From the NCBI GenBank assembly GCA_964020155.1, contig OZ026562.1, positions 2,892,501-2,956,500 on the forward strand: 64,000 nt of DNA, read 5' to 3'. Origin of the DNA: Chondrilla cf. caribensis (taxonomy: Eukaryota > Porifera > Demospongiae > Chondrillida > Chondrillidae). Under the pieces are notes generated by a model. That model was not told the DNA's origin. It ran no database searches and worked only from the letters and a program-made list of their open reading frames with translations. Of the stretch, positions 46,395 through 58,993 are shown one piece after another. The position numbers were made by a program, and so were the translations under genes. Position 1 is the stretch's first letter. Each line of letters begins with the position of its first letter.

Positions 46395-47429
46395 TGTGTA
46401 TATCACAACTGAACAGTATAGTTAGAATTAGAATAGTAGATTCTAGATTGGTAGTTATCTGTTATATTTTGTAGGATTTCTTTAGTAGGTACTTAAGACA
46501 ACTTTTTCGATAGTGTATTTCTTTGTGCTATGTAGTGATTCTGCATTACTTATTCTCAACTACAGTATTAATTATTTTGTGAATAATAATGTATTCTCAA
46601 ATTGTAAATTGATCATGAACAATCTTATATATTTGGGAAAAACATACAAGTACACATAAAATAATGATAATATTTCATCAAACTGTATGTACATAACCAT
46701 GCAGGTTCAATCAGATCCAAATGGTTATTTATTGGTACAATGCATGAACATTAGCAATGCATGCATGCATGCGTCAATATTAATTTTAATGCACCATACA
46801 TGCCACATATTCAGCTGCAGTATATAGATATATATGCACATACAAAAACACAAGTGGAGGGATTGATGTACCTGCATGATAGATGAAATTGACAGAGTGC
46901 TTTCAACATGCATGTGTGCACATATTATGTACATACAATGAATAAGAAAACAATGTAGAAATTCTATTGGATGATTGTGTGCATGTTGATTTATACTCAT
47001 TGAACACTCTTGCACAGCTACATAACAGATACAGTCATATTACTCTACAACACATATGATTAAAAAGGCTGTAATAATTATTGTAGATGAAAGATTTTAG
47101 AGCCTCTTCAGAATCTATTATCCACACTATAGTAATTGGTAGAAACTTTTGACAATAATAATTATAGCACCTTATCTGTTTACTTCAAACCATACAGCAT
47201 GCCGCAAAGATTAATTCGTCACACAATATCGGTGGCCCATACCGCCAGATTACACCATAGATCATGTAACCTAGGGACACGGTTACGTAGTTCATAGATG
47301 TACATAACCGGCGGCCTCAAAACCCGTAACTTAGGAATTAACTGTATTCATTGATTAATGCTCCTCCCCTGTCGCACTCTTGTCTTTAGGGCGTTGACTG
47401 CAGATAACAGTCTTGTCGGTAGAAGTGAG
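46395..47429. other. Spacer between the two filamin genes
   Basis: This spacer should hold the 3' UTR of copy 1 and the promoter and 5' UTR of copy 2. It contains AT-rich unique sequence, a GCATGCATGCATGC tract near 46758-46771 and no canonical AATAAA shortly after the first stop codon. No repeat of the corresponding region upstream of copy 1 is evident, so the duplication either did not include, or no longer shows, a shared promoter. Confidence 0.5.
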
Positions 47430-50400
47430 ATGGAACAAGAGTGGAAACGTATTCAGAAGAAAACTTTCACTCGATGGTGTAACGAACAACTCCGTGATCG
47501 CGGAATCGCCTTGAATGACATCACAAACGAGTTTACTGACGGTTTAAAACTAATCGCTTTGTTGGAAGCCTTGTCTGGTAAACCTTTCCGAAAGTACAAC
47601 AAAAAGGCTCGGATCCAAGCTCAGAGAGTTGAAAATGTACAACTTGCCCTCGAATTCTTAAGACGAGAAGGTGTAAAACTGGTCAACATAGGTTTGTTAC
47701 CACTTTCAGTGCGTTAAAAGTATCCTGTTAACGTAGTAATATACCGATTTCTCTCCGTTTCAGGAGTCGAGGATATCGTTACTCCGAATTTGAAACTCAT
47801 TCTTGGCTTGGTATGGACCTTAATTCTCCACTATCAAATCGCCGTTGGACTGGCTGGAGATGATCAAGATGACTCCGAAATCAAAAAGATTTCGCCTAAG
47901 CAGGGTTTACTCGAGTTTGTCAATGTATGTTATGCTTTTCGACAGTTATGTGATTGTTTGATCTTACAATGAAATGTTTGTGGTCTTTAGGAGAAAATCA
48001 ACATGCCTCAACGCGTGGTGAAGAACTTTAGATCAGATTGGAACGATGGAATTATTGTTGCTGCTTTGGTCGATGGTGTGGCACCTGGATTATGCCCTGA
48101 ATTTTCCACCATGGATCCTCAAAATGCTCTGGAGAATGCTTCTCATGCTATGAAACTAGCTGAAGATTGGCTTGGGGTGCCACAGGTAGGCAAATGATTC
48201 TAATTTGTATTAAAATGTTGCTGGTGAATGAAACTTGAGACATAAGCTTTTAGAATTGTCTGCAGATTAATAATACAGTAATTGTGATACTTAATAAGAT
48301 ATCTGTGTTTATATGTTCATCAAGCCAGCTTATATTCAAGACAACTCGAAGCTGGCTTGAGAAATTTCTGCCTGTGATTGTGCCTACTCTGGTTAACCGC
48401 TTTTCATTGTGTTAATGTGCTTTTTTCCGAGTTATTATCTGAAGGTGGACAAGCAGCGAATTACTTTGTAAGTAATAATACTTTCACTTACAATGACATT
48501 GTCTCAAACAAGGTTCAAATTGCAGAGGGGGAATAAAATGTATTATAATGTATTGCTACATTTAAAGAGCTTAAGCCAAACAACACTTGCACTGTTTATG
48601 ACTTTTATGTAAACCACCCACTTATTTTGGATGTTCTGCAATTCTTTCGTAAATATCAATGGTTTGTGTGTCCCGCCAAACTCATATCGAGCCTAAAATT
48701 TCTTCGTGAGACCATCTGGGTATTCTTGAAGAAGCTATTTCTATGTAAGCATACAAAATACCCACTTATTTGAAGCCGGCTTACATGATGGTAACTGTTT
48801 TTATGTAGTGCCATCAATCTAGTCATAGATGAAACCACTTCTGGCATCTTTTGTCCTCTACCTCAACCCTAAAGTGTTATTATGTGGGTATTTTACACAC
48901 CCACAGGAATTCATAATTATTCACTACCATCATCATGTTATACAGACTAGAAGATTATGTGGCACATTTCAACAGTATTAATAAGATGTCATGCTATTAT
49001 TAATGCTGCTAGTATATCTTACCTCACAGTTTAAGTTTCAGATAACAATACCTACGTACGTAGTCATGTATACCTGAACACAATCAAATGTGTCCATTTT
49101 TGACTTGCTCTCTAACCTGAGAGGGTGCCTTGCAGGGGTATTGTAGAGTGATATACCATGTGTGTTAAATTTCATGGGACACATAGTATGTATGTGAGTT
49201 AACAGTGGTATTGCTAAAAGACAAATCCCTGTAGTTGGTTTGTTTTGGAGGAAACGTATGTGTTATGGATTGTGTGCTTGCTAATCTAAGTTGTTTGTAA
49301 AATTATCAGTGGAGAAAAAGTAATTTGGCAAAAACTTGGAGCTGCACTGTTTTACATGTTTATTGTACTGAACTCTATATTTCATTTTCCTGAGATGTAG
49401 TGAGGCTACTGTTTTATTCAGCACTTGTGCGATACTCCTACCATTTTCACATGGACACCGTAAAGCAGGTTAAACTCGGTTTAAAACGAGTTAGTGAGTT
49501 CACACGATGTCACGAAACTGGGTCCAACCCGGGTTAAAATTCCGAGTCGAACCCTTGTATGGTTAGGGTTAAAGTATGGTTCAACCCAGTTGCAGGCGAG
49601 TTGGAAGTGAGTTGAAAATGGCAGACGAATGAACTCCAGAGGCAAATGGCAATTCTTTGTTCCGTAGACAATGGCTTCCTTACAACATGCTGCCTTTTGA
49701 GAAACACTTTTATCCCCAGTTTCCATTCTCTATTGAACCAGTTATTAGCAATTTCGGCCAAAATTGAAGGGCTTCTGGGCTTCATCCAGATAGTTCTGAT
49801 GGCCTGACATGCGATTGAACACCGAGCAAACAAGAAAGCCAAAAAATGAGCAGTCTGCAAAGTCTGTACTATACCACGAAATGGTTCATAACTGCTCTTC
49901 TTGTCATATACCTGTCCCTTAGTTGCTGTCTACAAGTTCTACACCTCAGATGATGCCACAACAAATAAAAACGAAAAAACGCCAATCTTGTTAACCCCAT
50001 GCAGGTTGAAAGCAGGTGGAACCCGATTTAAATCGACCTGGGTTCAACCCGCTTTATGGCATCCATGTGAAATGGTAGTACATATGGTTTTGATGTTATT
50101 GCATACAGTAGAACCTCATTAAGACAAACACTCTTAAGACAAATTTCTCCTTAACACAAACTAATTTCTGAGCATCATTTGGTTTCCTGTACTAGTGTAC
50201 GTATATCAAGTAAATCCTGATAAGAACAACATCTGATAACAAGAACTGATTTTGTGGGTCCCTTGTAGTTTGTCCTAACGAGTTTCTACTGTATATCAAA
50301 TTAGTGAATATATTTGATGTTATTCATTCGAACATTAATTGCAATATTTTTTAGAATTCCTCTGTCTACCACTATCAGTACTCCAATGTAGTTTGAGTGG

Positions 50401-53400
50401 ATGTCCACCAAGAGTAGAACACATTATACTGCAAACCCTTTGTGCATTGTATCAATACTCCATGATTATAAGCACTTTATGGCTTACTGTCATACATCCT
50501 GAGTGTAGGGTATGGCTTATATTATAGGCTTCAGACAAACTTTAGGTCAGATCATGGAGGTGAAAACATAAGCAATATACGTACGTACATGATGGGGGAA
50601 TATTGAAGTGATAAACAATAATACAATAATACAATAATAATATTATTGGTGTTGGATTCTTCTTAACCACCTTCACACTGCTCCAAAATAATACTGAAGT
50701 CATACAGTAAGGCCATACGTATATCCTGCAAACACATGTCTGACCAATATCTGAGTATTAGTGGAACTAGCCTTACTAGAGTAGAATACTAGAAACATCA
50801 GAAACTTTTCAATGAAACATCTCAATTAAAATTACACCGAACTGTTCCGTCTCCTATTACCGTAGTGTCCGAAATTTTTGCAGGACGTAATTTTCACGAA
50901 TCGCTCGATTTCGGACTGTTCGCGATTTTATTTTCGCAAATAGCAACGTGCTTATTGGTTTTCGTTTAGCACTTCGAGGGCACTTATGTGTTATGAATGG
51001 CGACAGAAAGCAAGGTACTATCGTTTATAGCCGAGACAAGCTTCTGACGTTATATTTTTCTAAGAAAGAAATGCAAGATTGCTCGCTTTTGAAGATGCCC
51101 ACATTTGAGTATGAGAGCTGTATTCGAGGATATCATGTTTTATCAGACTATTTGGAGCAGTAACATTGGAGAGGTTCTTAGCTGCCGTCAAGAGCCCAGA
51201 AACGCTGAAGATCCCTTCGCTACAGGCGTATACAAAGGCAATCGCCTTTTGTTCCCAGGTTGCCCGTACTACCAACGTCTAAACGGCCGCCATTTTATAC
51301 ATACCCGCGATAATTTTTGCGAATGAAAATTTCGCGAATCAGACCTTCCTCGCGAAATTCGCGAAAATTATGTCCCGTGAAAATTTTGGACACTATGGTA
51401 TAATGTAAAAGCATCCTGGGAAGTGCTGATGATGAAATAAACTTGCCATTTGTGAAAATAAAACCGCAAACAGTCCTAAATCAAGTGATTCGCTACATTT
51501 ACATCTCGCAAAGTTTAGGACACAACAGTACTATGCACATTCATTTCTTCGTAGATGTAGTATCCTGATATGTCTTTATAATTATATTATGCCTTTTCAA
51601 TAATACATAGATATCTATATAAAAATGGGTACAAACAAGGTTTTAGTCAGATGGCTGAAGAAAGCAAAGGGTGATGCAGATGAATATTGGGTTAACAAAG
51701 ACACTTGGGCAGTTATTGGTGATTGTCGTCCACTTTGATGGTTACCTCATATTCCCCGATGTGCACTGCAGCAGTGAATCCATTTTCTTACAATCTTGGT
51801 TGCTGTTAAAACTCACATCGCCTTCAAACTGCCAACAATTTAGGATGGTGTCTCCCATTGTGCCTCAAAATTATTATATATTCTCCTATTGTGAGCTGAA
51901 AGACACTGAGGTGTTTTGGAACAACTGAAACCTTATAGAAAGAAAGCAAATCTACACTATGATGTACACAAGAAACTATCCAAACACTTTAATTAACATG
52001 CTAATTGAGCTAGTGCACATGGGTACTTGTGAATAAAAGGAATGTGAATAGTTGGTGTCATTATCTTTAGTCAGTACAATATAGGCCTACAGTTATGTAT
52101 AGATGATATAAACATGCTTGTCTATGTTTTGTTTATTTGAAACCAATAATTTAAAAGGAACATAAAAATAGACATGATATTAATGTATGTACATTTCAAA
52201 ATTTGAATTTTTCCTTCAGCAAGTTGACACTGTGTCCATTGCCACTACTTTCCCCAGTGGTATGGATAATATTTATTGATATTGATTAATATTGTATTGT
52301 ATTAATATAATTTATTGATTGCATATTATTTTCAATGAATTTTTCATCATTTCTTTTAGGTACTGCACCCAGAAGATTTAGTCAATCCTCATGTGGATGA
52401 GCTCAGTGTGATGACATACATCTCCATGTTTCCAGAAGCAGAGCTCAAAGAAGGTGCCCCTCTGAAGTCAACTGGTTCTGATGCCTCAAAAGTTAAGGTG
52501 TATGGTAGCGGGGTGGAGCCTGAAGGTATCAGCACTGATGATGCTACCGCAGAATTCACAGTTGATGTGCGAGATGCAGGAGTTGGTAAGCTTGGCATCA
52601 CTTTGGAGGGACCCGGAGGTCAAGAGGAGCTGTTTATCACTGACAAGAAGGATGGCACTTTTGCATGCTGTTATGTTCCTGATGTCTCTGGTAGCTACAT
52701 TGCTAATGTCAACTGGAGTGGACAACCTGTACCTGGATCTCCATTCGTTGTCAATGTCTCACAAGGCTCTGATCCAACAGCCTGTAGGGCATATGGTCCA
52801 GGGTTGGAAAGCAAAAATCTAAGAGAAGGTTGTGAGACTGAATTTTGGGTAGAAACAGAAGGAGCTGGAGTAGGTACCCTCAGCCTTACCATAAATGGTC
52901 CAAAAGGCCCTATCCCTGCTGGAAAATCCATGCATGTAGAAGATGATGGGGATGGCAAATATCACGTCTTCTATACTGCACCCACAGCTGGCCAGTATGT
53001 CATCGAAATACTTTTTGGTGACCTTCATGTTGATGAGAGTCCTTACAAAGTCCACATAGCCCAGGATCTTGCAGATGCCACCAAATGCCGTGCTGAGGGT
53101 GATGGGATTACAGGGAAAGACCTGGCAGTAGGAAAACCATGCACATTTTGGGTGTATACCAAGGGTGCTGGGAGAGGAGATCTTGGCATTCACATCCGCA
53201 ACAAATCGGGACAGGTTGTTGCAGACTGCAAAAAGTTAGAAGATGGCGTGTACGAGTACACTTACATGCCAGAAGAAGACGGAGAGTATGTGATCACAGT
53301 GAAGTACGGTGGAGAAAATATTCCCGGCAGTCGGTTCAAAGTGAATGTGGAGCCTCCCACGGATCCCTCCAAGTGTATCGCATCTGGCCCAGGACTGGAA

Positions 53401-56400
53401 CCACAGGGTGTGAGGGTGGACATTCCAACCAAGTTTGAAGTTCGTACAAAGGGTGCTGGACATGGAGACCTCGAAGTAGCCATTACCGGTCCAGACGGAA
53501 ACCTTGAGCCCCAGTGTTCGACCTCTCCATACACATACGACTACACGTACGAAGCAAAGGTTCCCGGTATTTACACCATTGATGCCAAGTTTTCAGGTGA
53601 ACATATCCCCAATTCTCCTTTCACCGTGGCTGTTACCGACACCAACAAGGTACGCATGACTGGTCCAGGCATGAAAGGGGAATTCCTCCCCATCAACGAG
53701 CCCTTGGAATACTTCATTGATGCCCGTGAAGCAGGGCCAGGCAAGGTGGGGTGCAGTGTGCAAGGTCCTATGCGACCAGAAGACTACGATCAATCCGCTC
53801 CCAAGATCACAGACAATGGGGATGGAACGTTTTACCTGCATTACACCCCAGTAGATGCCGGTCGTCTGAAGATGAATGTAACCTTTGCAGAGTCACCCAT
53901 ACCGGACACTCCGATCAAGCTCTACGTGTATGATGCCAGTCAAGTGTTGGCAGAAGGCAAAGGTTTGGAAGATGGGAACATTTCAGGCGAATTGACCACA
54001 TTCGGTGTTGATATGAGAAGAGGAGGAGAGGGTCATTTGCAAGTGAGCATTGACGGTCCATCTCGCACTCCTGTCACAGTGAAAGACCAAGCCAACAATA
54101 TGGTGAAATGTGAATACATCCCATTGGAAGCTGGAGAATACAATGTCAGCATATTGTGGGAAGGTGTCCATATCCCCAACAGCCCATCTCACATTACCGT
54201 TAGACCAGCAATTGATCCGTCAGCTGTATTGTGCTACGGAGAGGGTGTTGAAGGTGGTAATCTGATGACTGACATGTGGGCAGAGTTTTTCGTGGATTAC
54301 AAGAAAGCTGGCAAAGGAGAGCCCCAAATACAGGTTCAAGGTCCTGGAGGTGGAGAGGAACTGGAAACAGAGGTCGTTGAAGAAGGTTTGAGTAAGGTTC
54401 GCTACTACATTGACCCAGAAGAAGCTGGAGAGTACAAAGTGGAAGTACTGTTTGCTGATCAACCAGTTCCCGGTAGCCCGTTCAAAGTGAATGCAGCCTG
54501 GAAGACAGATCCCTCTAAAGTGAAAGCATTTGGACCCGGATTAGAAGGTGGCATTGCAAGTGAATGGGTGGATTTCACCATTGATATGTCAAAGGCTGGT
54601 AATGGTAACCTAGATGTGTCTATTGAGGGTCCAACCAAGTCTGAAGCTCAAGTAGATGATAAAGGTGATGGGACAGCTGTGGTGAAGTATAATCCTTCAG
54701 AGCCTGGTGAATACACTGTTAATGTGTCTTTTGCGGATGAAAATATTCCTGGTTCTCCATTCTGTCCCGTTTTTCTCCCTTGCACTGATTCTACTAAAGT
54801 AAATGTTTATGGCCCCGGTATTCAACTTTATGGTGTAAAGGTTGGGGATCCTGGTGATTTTGTAATTGATACTTCCAAAGCTGGCGTGGGTGCTCTGGAT
54901 GTGTATGTGGATGGACCTAATCAGCAAGGGTCTTTGCCAAGAAGATCTAGTACACCTGTTGCTGCTGGATCAAAAGCAATTGCCAGAAGGCGGGCTAGTT
55001 CTTTCCGTTCCAGTGCTCGAGCTCATGTTAACAACAACCAGGATGGTACATTTTCTGTGCAGTACAATCCAAGAAAGATTGGACCCTACCACTTGTCAGT
55101 TTCTTATGATGGAATAGATGTACCTAATAGCCCTTTCCTTGTCAATGTGTGTGACCCCTCTAAAGTGACAATCAAAGGTCCTGGTGTTAAAGGCAGAAGT
55201 GTACAGTGTGTAAATGACCCCCTAGTTTATGCTGTGGACACAAGTATAGCTGGTATTGGAGAGCTTGCAGTAACTATTGATAGCCCAGAAGAAACTACAC
55301 AAGATGCAGATGTCAAGAAGACCGCTGAAAGCAATTACGTCATCAAGTACACACCCAGTGTCATTGGTCCACACAAACTCAATGTAGAGTATGCAATGAC
55401 TGCTATTCCTAAGAGCCCTGTTGAAGTAGAAGTTGTTGATCCCAACAAGGTTGTAGTTTCTGGGGACTGTTTCGACACCTTAACACGAGTTGAAACTCCT
55501 GTGTTATTCACTGTCAATGCTACTGAAGCAGGTGAAGGTGAACTGGAATTGAACATGGAAGGACCAGCTCGGACCGAAGTGACTTCCTCGAAGCAGGATG
55601 ACGGCACTGTAGATTTTGAATTCTACCCAAACACTGCAGGAGAGTATCAAGTAGATTTTTCATATTCTGGAAAACCAGTTCCAGGCTCTCCTCATACCAT
55701 TCATGTGTATGACCCTACAATGGTGACTGCAAGTGGACCCGGCATCACAGGAGAAGGTACTCGTGTTGGGGAACCAGCCAAAGTAATCGTGGACACTACA
55801 AATGCGGGCAGTGCACCTCTCTCTGTTGCTGTAAAGTTTCCTAATGGACAAGAATCCACTCTCGATATGCAACCAGAAGATAAAAATCCAGGAATTTTGA
55901 CAGGGCAGTACTTTCCCGAAGATCCTGGCTATTACTCAGTACAAGTGGCCTATAATGAAGAACCCATACAGGATTCACCTTTTGAAGTGGCCATTGTCGA
56001 TCCCAAAGCTGTTGAAGTTAAGCCTCCCGAAGTTGATGAAGAATTAGCTGCTGAATGGGTGGATGGATTTGAGTCTTCTGCAGACCTGTTGCCTATTTTT
56101 GCTACAGTAGATGAACCCACAGTAGTTGACATCTATACTGATGCTGCTGGTCCTGGGAAATTGGATGTCAAATTCAAACCAATGCAAGAAAACGATGTGC
56201 CAGTTGATTATGAATTGAAGGAAGTTGAACCAGATCACTATCATTTGGTATTTACACCACACGAGCCAACCGACATGGAATTGGATGTACTTTACAATGG
56301 TTTTGAAACAAGGCCATCTCAAAAGATCATTGTTTCTGATCCCAAAGCATGTACAGCATATGGTCCAGGTCTGCAGTCGGGTATTTTTGCCAATGAAGAA

Positions 56401-57159
56401 ACCCACTTCTATGTCGACACAAAAAATGGCGGGCCAGGAATAGTTGGGTCTACTTTCAGTGGTGTGGATGGAGTCAACAAACCCTGTAATGTAGAACCTT
56501 GTGGCGATAATAAGTACAAGGTATCATATACACCAACTAGTGCTGGCGATCATACTGTTGTTGTGGAATATGCCAAAGGCCCTATCAAAGACAGCCCATT
56601 CACTGTGGGTGTCTGTGATCCATTTGCTGTTAAGGCTTTCGGGAAGGGATTGGAATCAGCCACTGTCAATAAAGAAGCTGAATTCACTGTTGATGCTACA
56701 GAGGCCGGTGAGGGTGCTCTTGGGATCCTCATAGAGGGACCGGAAGAAACTAATGTCAATTGTGTTGGAATTGAAGATGGTACTTTTAAAGTCACCTATG
56801 TTCCTAATATGGCTGGCAATTACAAAGTGATAATGAAATTCGCCAATGTGGAAGTACCAGGCAGTCCATTTCCTGTTCGTGTTGAAAGGCCCCCTCCAGA
56901 TGCATCCAAGTGCATAGTTAGCAACCTAGATGAAACTCCTGGCAGTTTTTTTGTTGATGCATCTCTTGCTGGTGGGAATGGGCTGTTGGAGGTATGCGCA
57001 GCTGGGGAATTTTTGCCTGCCAATTCTGTCACTGTTGACCATATGGGAAAGTTCATATTCAATGTAAAATATGATGTCACGGAGAAAGGAGAAACAACTA
57101 TCAACGTGAAATGGCATGGTGACCATGTCCCAGGAAGTCCATTTTCAGTCTATATTTAG
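47430..57159 (+). CDS. FLN: Filamin, tandem copy 2
   Basis: Paralogue of the preceding gene with the same exon plan: 47430-47691, 47764-47924, 47991-48185 and 52360-57159, joining in phase to 1805 aa. The CH domains (WKRIQKKTFTRWCNEQLRDR and DWNDGIIVAALVDG) differ clearly from copy 1, while parts of the repeat exon are almost identical to it at the DNA level. About sixteen filamin repeats are present, again in a single exon, with a divergent repeat 13 and a Ser/Arg insert in repeat 9 (contains RRRASSFRSSAR). Repeat 6 ends IPNSPSHI where copy 1 has IPNSPFHV, so the usually conserved Phe is lost. Start 47430 gives an N-terminus like copy 1. An in-frame ATG at 47358 would add 24 residues without support. 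The large third intron (48186-52359) holds three MITE-like elements. Confidence 0.96.
49441..50075. mobile_element. TIR element 1 in filamin copy 2 intron 3
   Basis: The left end CCATTTTCACATGGACACCG and right end (reverse complement CCATTTCACATGGATGCCAT) are inverted for about 30 bases with one gap, flanked by TA (49439-49440, 50076-50077). The interior contains many GGTTAAAC/GGGTTCAACC words in both orientations, giving internal fold-back. Minus-strand frames inside are not recognised. A MITE is likely. The superfamily is not assigned. Confidence 0.6.
50106..50291. mobile_element. 186-bp MITE, CAGTAGAA family, in filamin copy 2 intron 3
   Basis: The left end CAGTAGAACCTCATTAAGAC and right end (reverse complement CAGTAGAAACTCGTTAGGAC) are flanked by TA on both sides. 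The short size, TA duplication and CAGTRGAA ends fit a pogo/Tc1-mariner-derived MITE. A right-half copy lies in POLR1A intron 32. Confidence 0.78.
50860..51398. mobile_element. TIR element 3 in filamin copy 2 intron 3
   Basis: The left end CCGTAGTGTCCGAAATTTTT and right end (reverse complement CCATAGTGTCCAAAATTTTC) are flanked by TA (50858-50859, 51399-51400). The similarity continues inward for about 60 bases with repeated TTCGCGAA-type words. The interior is richer in CpG than the intron and has short frames without similarity. It is a non-autonomous DNA element. Confidence 0.72.
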
Positions 57160-57793
57160 ATTGACGTACTGTAAACACTCTTAACTCTAGTAGCTTAGTA
57201 GTTTATATCTTTACATAGTATAGAATAGTTTTTTCTTACTGAAAGTATGTAGGTAGCTATTATAATACAACTATCTGTATTATTATAATTGTAGTATATA
57301 TGCAATTTCAATATAGTGTGTAGATATAGCAAATGTGTATGCATGCTGTGTACATATATATGTATATTATTCCAGTATACAGGTAAAAGTACACATGTAA
57401 AATAGCGAATTATGACTAATAATTATAATAATAATATTCTATGGTTTGGAAAATGAATAAAATCAGCCTATTTTATTATATTATTTTATGCACACAACAT
57501 TGTGTGCATAGGGCAAAAGTGCTATTTCCTGACTTCATAATGAAATAAGCAGTTTATCTGGAGGGATTCAATTTAAGGTTTAATACATTGGATAAATATT
57601 GTGTAATACATATAAATAAATATAGAATATGCAAGGTCTAACATTACATCCTGATGTCAAAAACACAGGCCATATGCACATAGTATAAATTATAATTATA
57701 AATGAGGATAGATAGAATGATGCAAACAATTGTACATCACATATTATTATTCCATGTTGAAGGTATGCAGACACATGTATACATATATATATG

Positions 57794-57796
<3 letters not shown>
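57160..57796. other. 3' flank of filamin copy 2
   Basis: AT-rich sequence holding the 3' UTR and polyadenylation signal of the filamin gene. Past about 57480 there is a short imperfect palindrome (GCACACAACATTGTGTGC) and unique sequence leading to TATATATATG just before the satellite. No gene is seen. Confidence 0.4.
57456..57461 (+). terminator. Polyadenylation signal AATAAA for filamin copy 2
   Basis: AATAAA lies about 300 bases after the stop codon of filamin copy 2, on the coding strand, before the GT-rich satellite. It is the first canonical hexamer in a plausible 3' UTR. Confidence 0.5.
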
Positions 57797-57838
<42 letters not shown>

Positions 57839-57886
57839 TGCCTGTGTTCAAGTGTTATTTGCATATAATTGAGTGTGGTGTGTGTG

Positions 57887-57917
<31 letters not shown>

Positions 57918-58062
57918 ACGTGTGTGTGGTGCCTGTGTTCAAGTGTTATTTGCATATATTTGAGTGTGGTGTGTGTGTGTGCGTGCGTACGTGCGTGTGT
58001 GTGTGTGTGTACGTGTGAGTGTGTGTGGTGCCTGTGTTCAAGTGTTATTTGCATATATTTGA

Positions 58063-58102
<40 letters not shown>

Positions 58103-58962
58103 CTGTGTTCAAGTGTTATTTGCATATATTTGAGTGTGTTGTGTGTGTGTGCTTGTGTGTGCATGCGTGTGTGCGTGTATGTTGTGTGTGTGCGTGTATG
58201 TTGTGTGTGGGCGGTGTGTGTGTGTGTGCGTGTGTGTGCTTATGCGTATGTGTGTGTGTGTGTGTGTGTGCGTGTGTGTGCTTATGTGTATGCGTGTGTG
58301 TGCGTGTGTGCATGCGTGTGTGTTGTGTGTGTGGGCGTGCATGTGTGTGTGTGCTTGTGTGTGCATGCGTGTGTGTGTGTGTGCTTGTATGCTTGTGTGT
58401 GCATGCATGCGTGTGTTGTGTGTGTGGGCGTGCGTGTGTGTGTGCTTGTGTGTGCATGAATGTGTGTGTGTGTGTGTGTGTGTGCTTGTGTGTGCATGCG
58501 TGCGTGTGTGTGCTTGTGTGTGTGTGTGCTTGTGTGTGCATGCATGCGTGTGTTGTGTGTGTGGGCGTGCGTGTGTGTGCTTGTGTGTGCATGAATGTGT
58601 GTGTGTGTGCTTGTGTGTGCATGCGTGCGTGTGTGTGCTTGTGTGTGTGTGTGCTTGTGTGTGCATGCATGCGTGTGTTGTGTGTGTGGGCGTGTGTGTG
58701 TGTGTGCTTGTGTGTGCATGAATGTGTGTGTGTGTGCTTGTGTGTGCATGCGTGCGTGTGTGTGCTTGTGTGTGTGTGTGCTTGTGTGTGCATGCATGCG
58801 TGTGTTGTGTGTGTGGGCGTGTGTGTGTGTGTGCTTGTGTGTGCATGAATGTGTGTGTGTGTGCTTGTGTGTGCATGCGTGCGTGTGTGTGCTTGTGTGT
58901 GTGTGTGCTTGTGTGTGCATGCATGCGTGTGTTGTGTGTGTGGGCGTGTGTGTGTGTGTGCT

Positions 58963-58993
<31 letters not shown>

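Noticed and set aside
41606..46406. Numerous antisense and shifted frames inside both filamin repeat exons
   Set aside because: Mirror frames of a long, codon-biased coding exon, with no independent similarity. The same shadows recur at the same places in both copies.
47358..47429. Upstream in-frame ATG for filamin copy 2
   Set aside because: The 24 extra residues have no counterpart in copy 1. MEQEWKRIQ matches the copy 1 start.
36605..57159. Filamin duplication as an assembly artefact
   Set aside because: CH exons, introns, spacers and repeats 8-16 differ widely between copies, so two real genes exist. Only the identical blocks need long-read confirmation.
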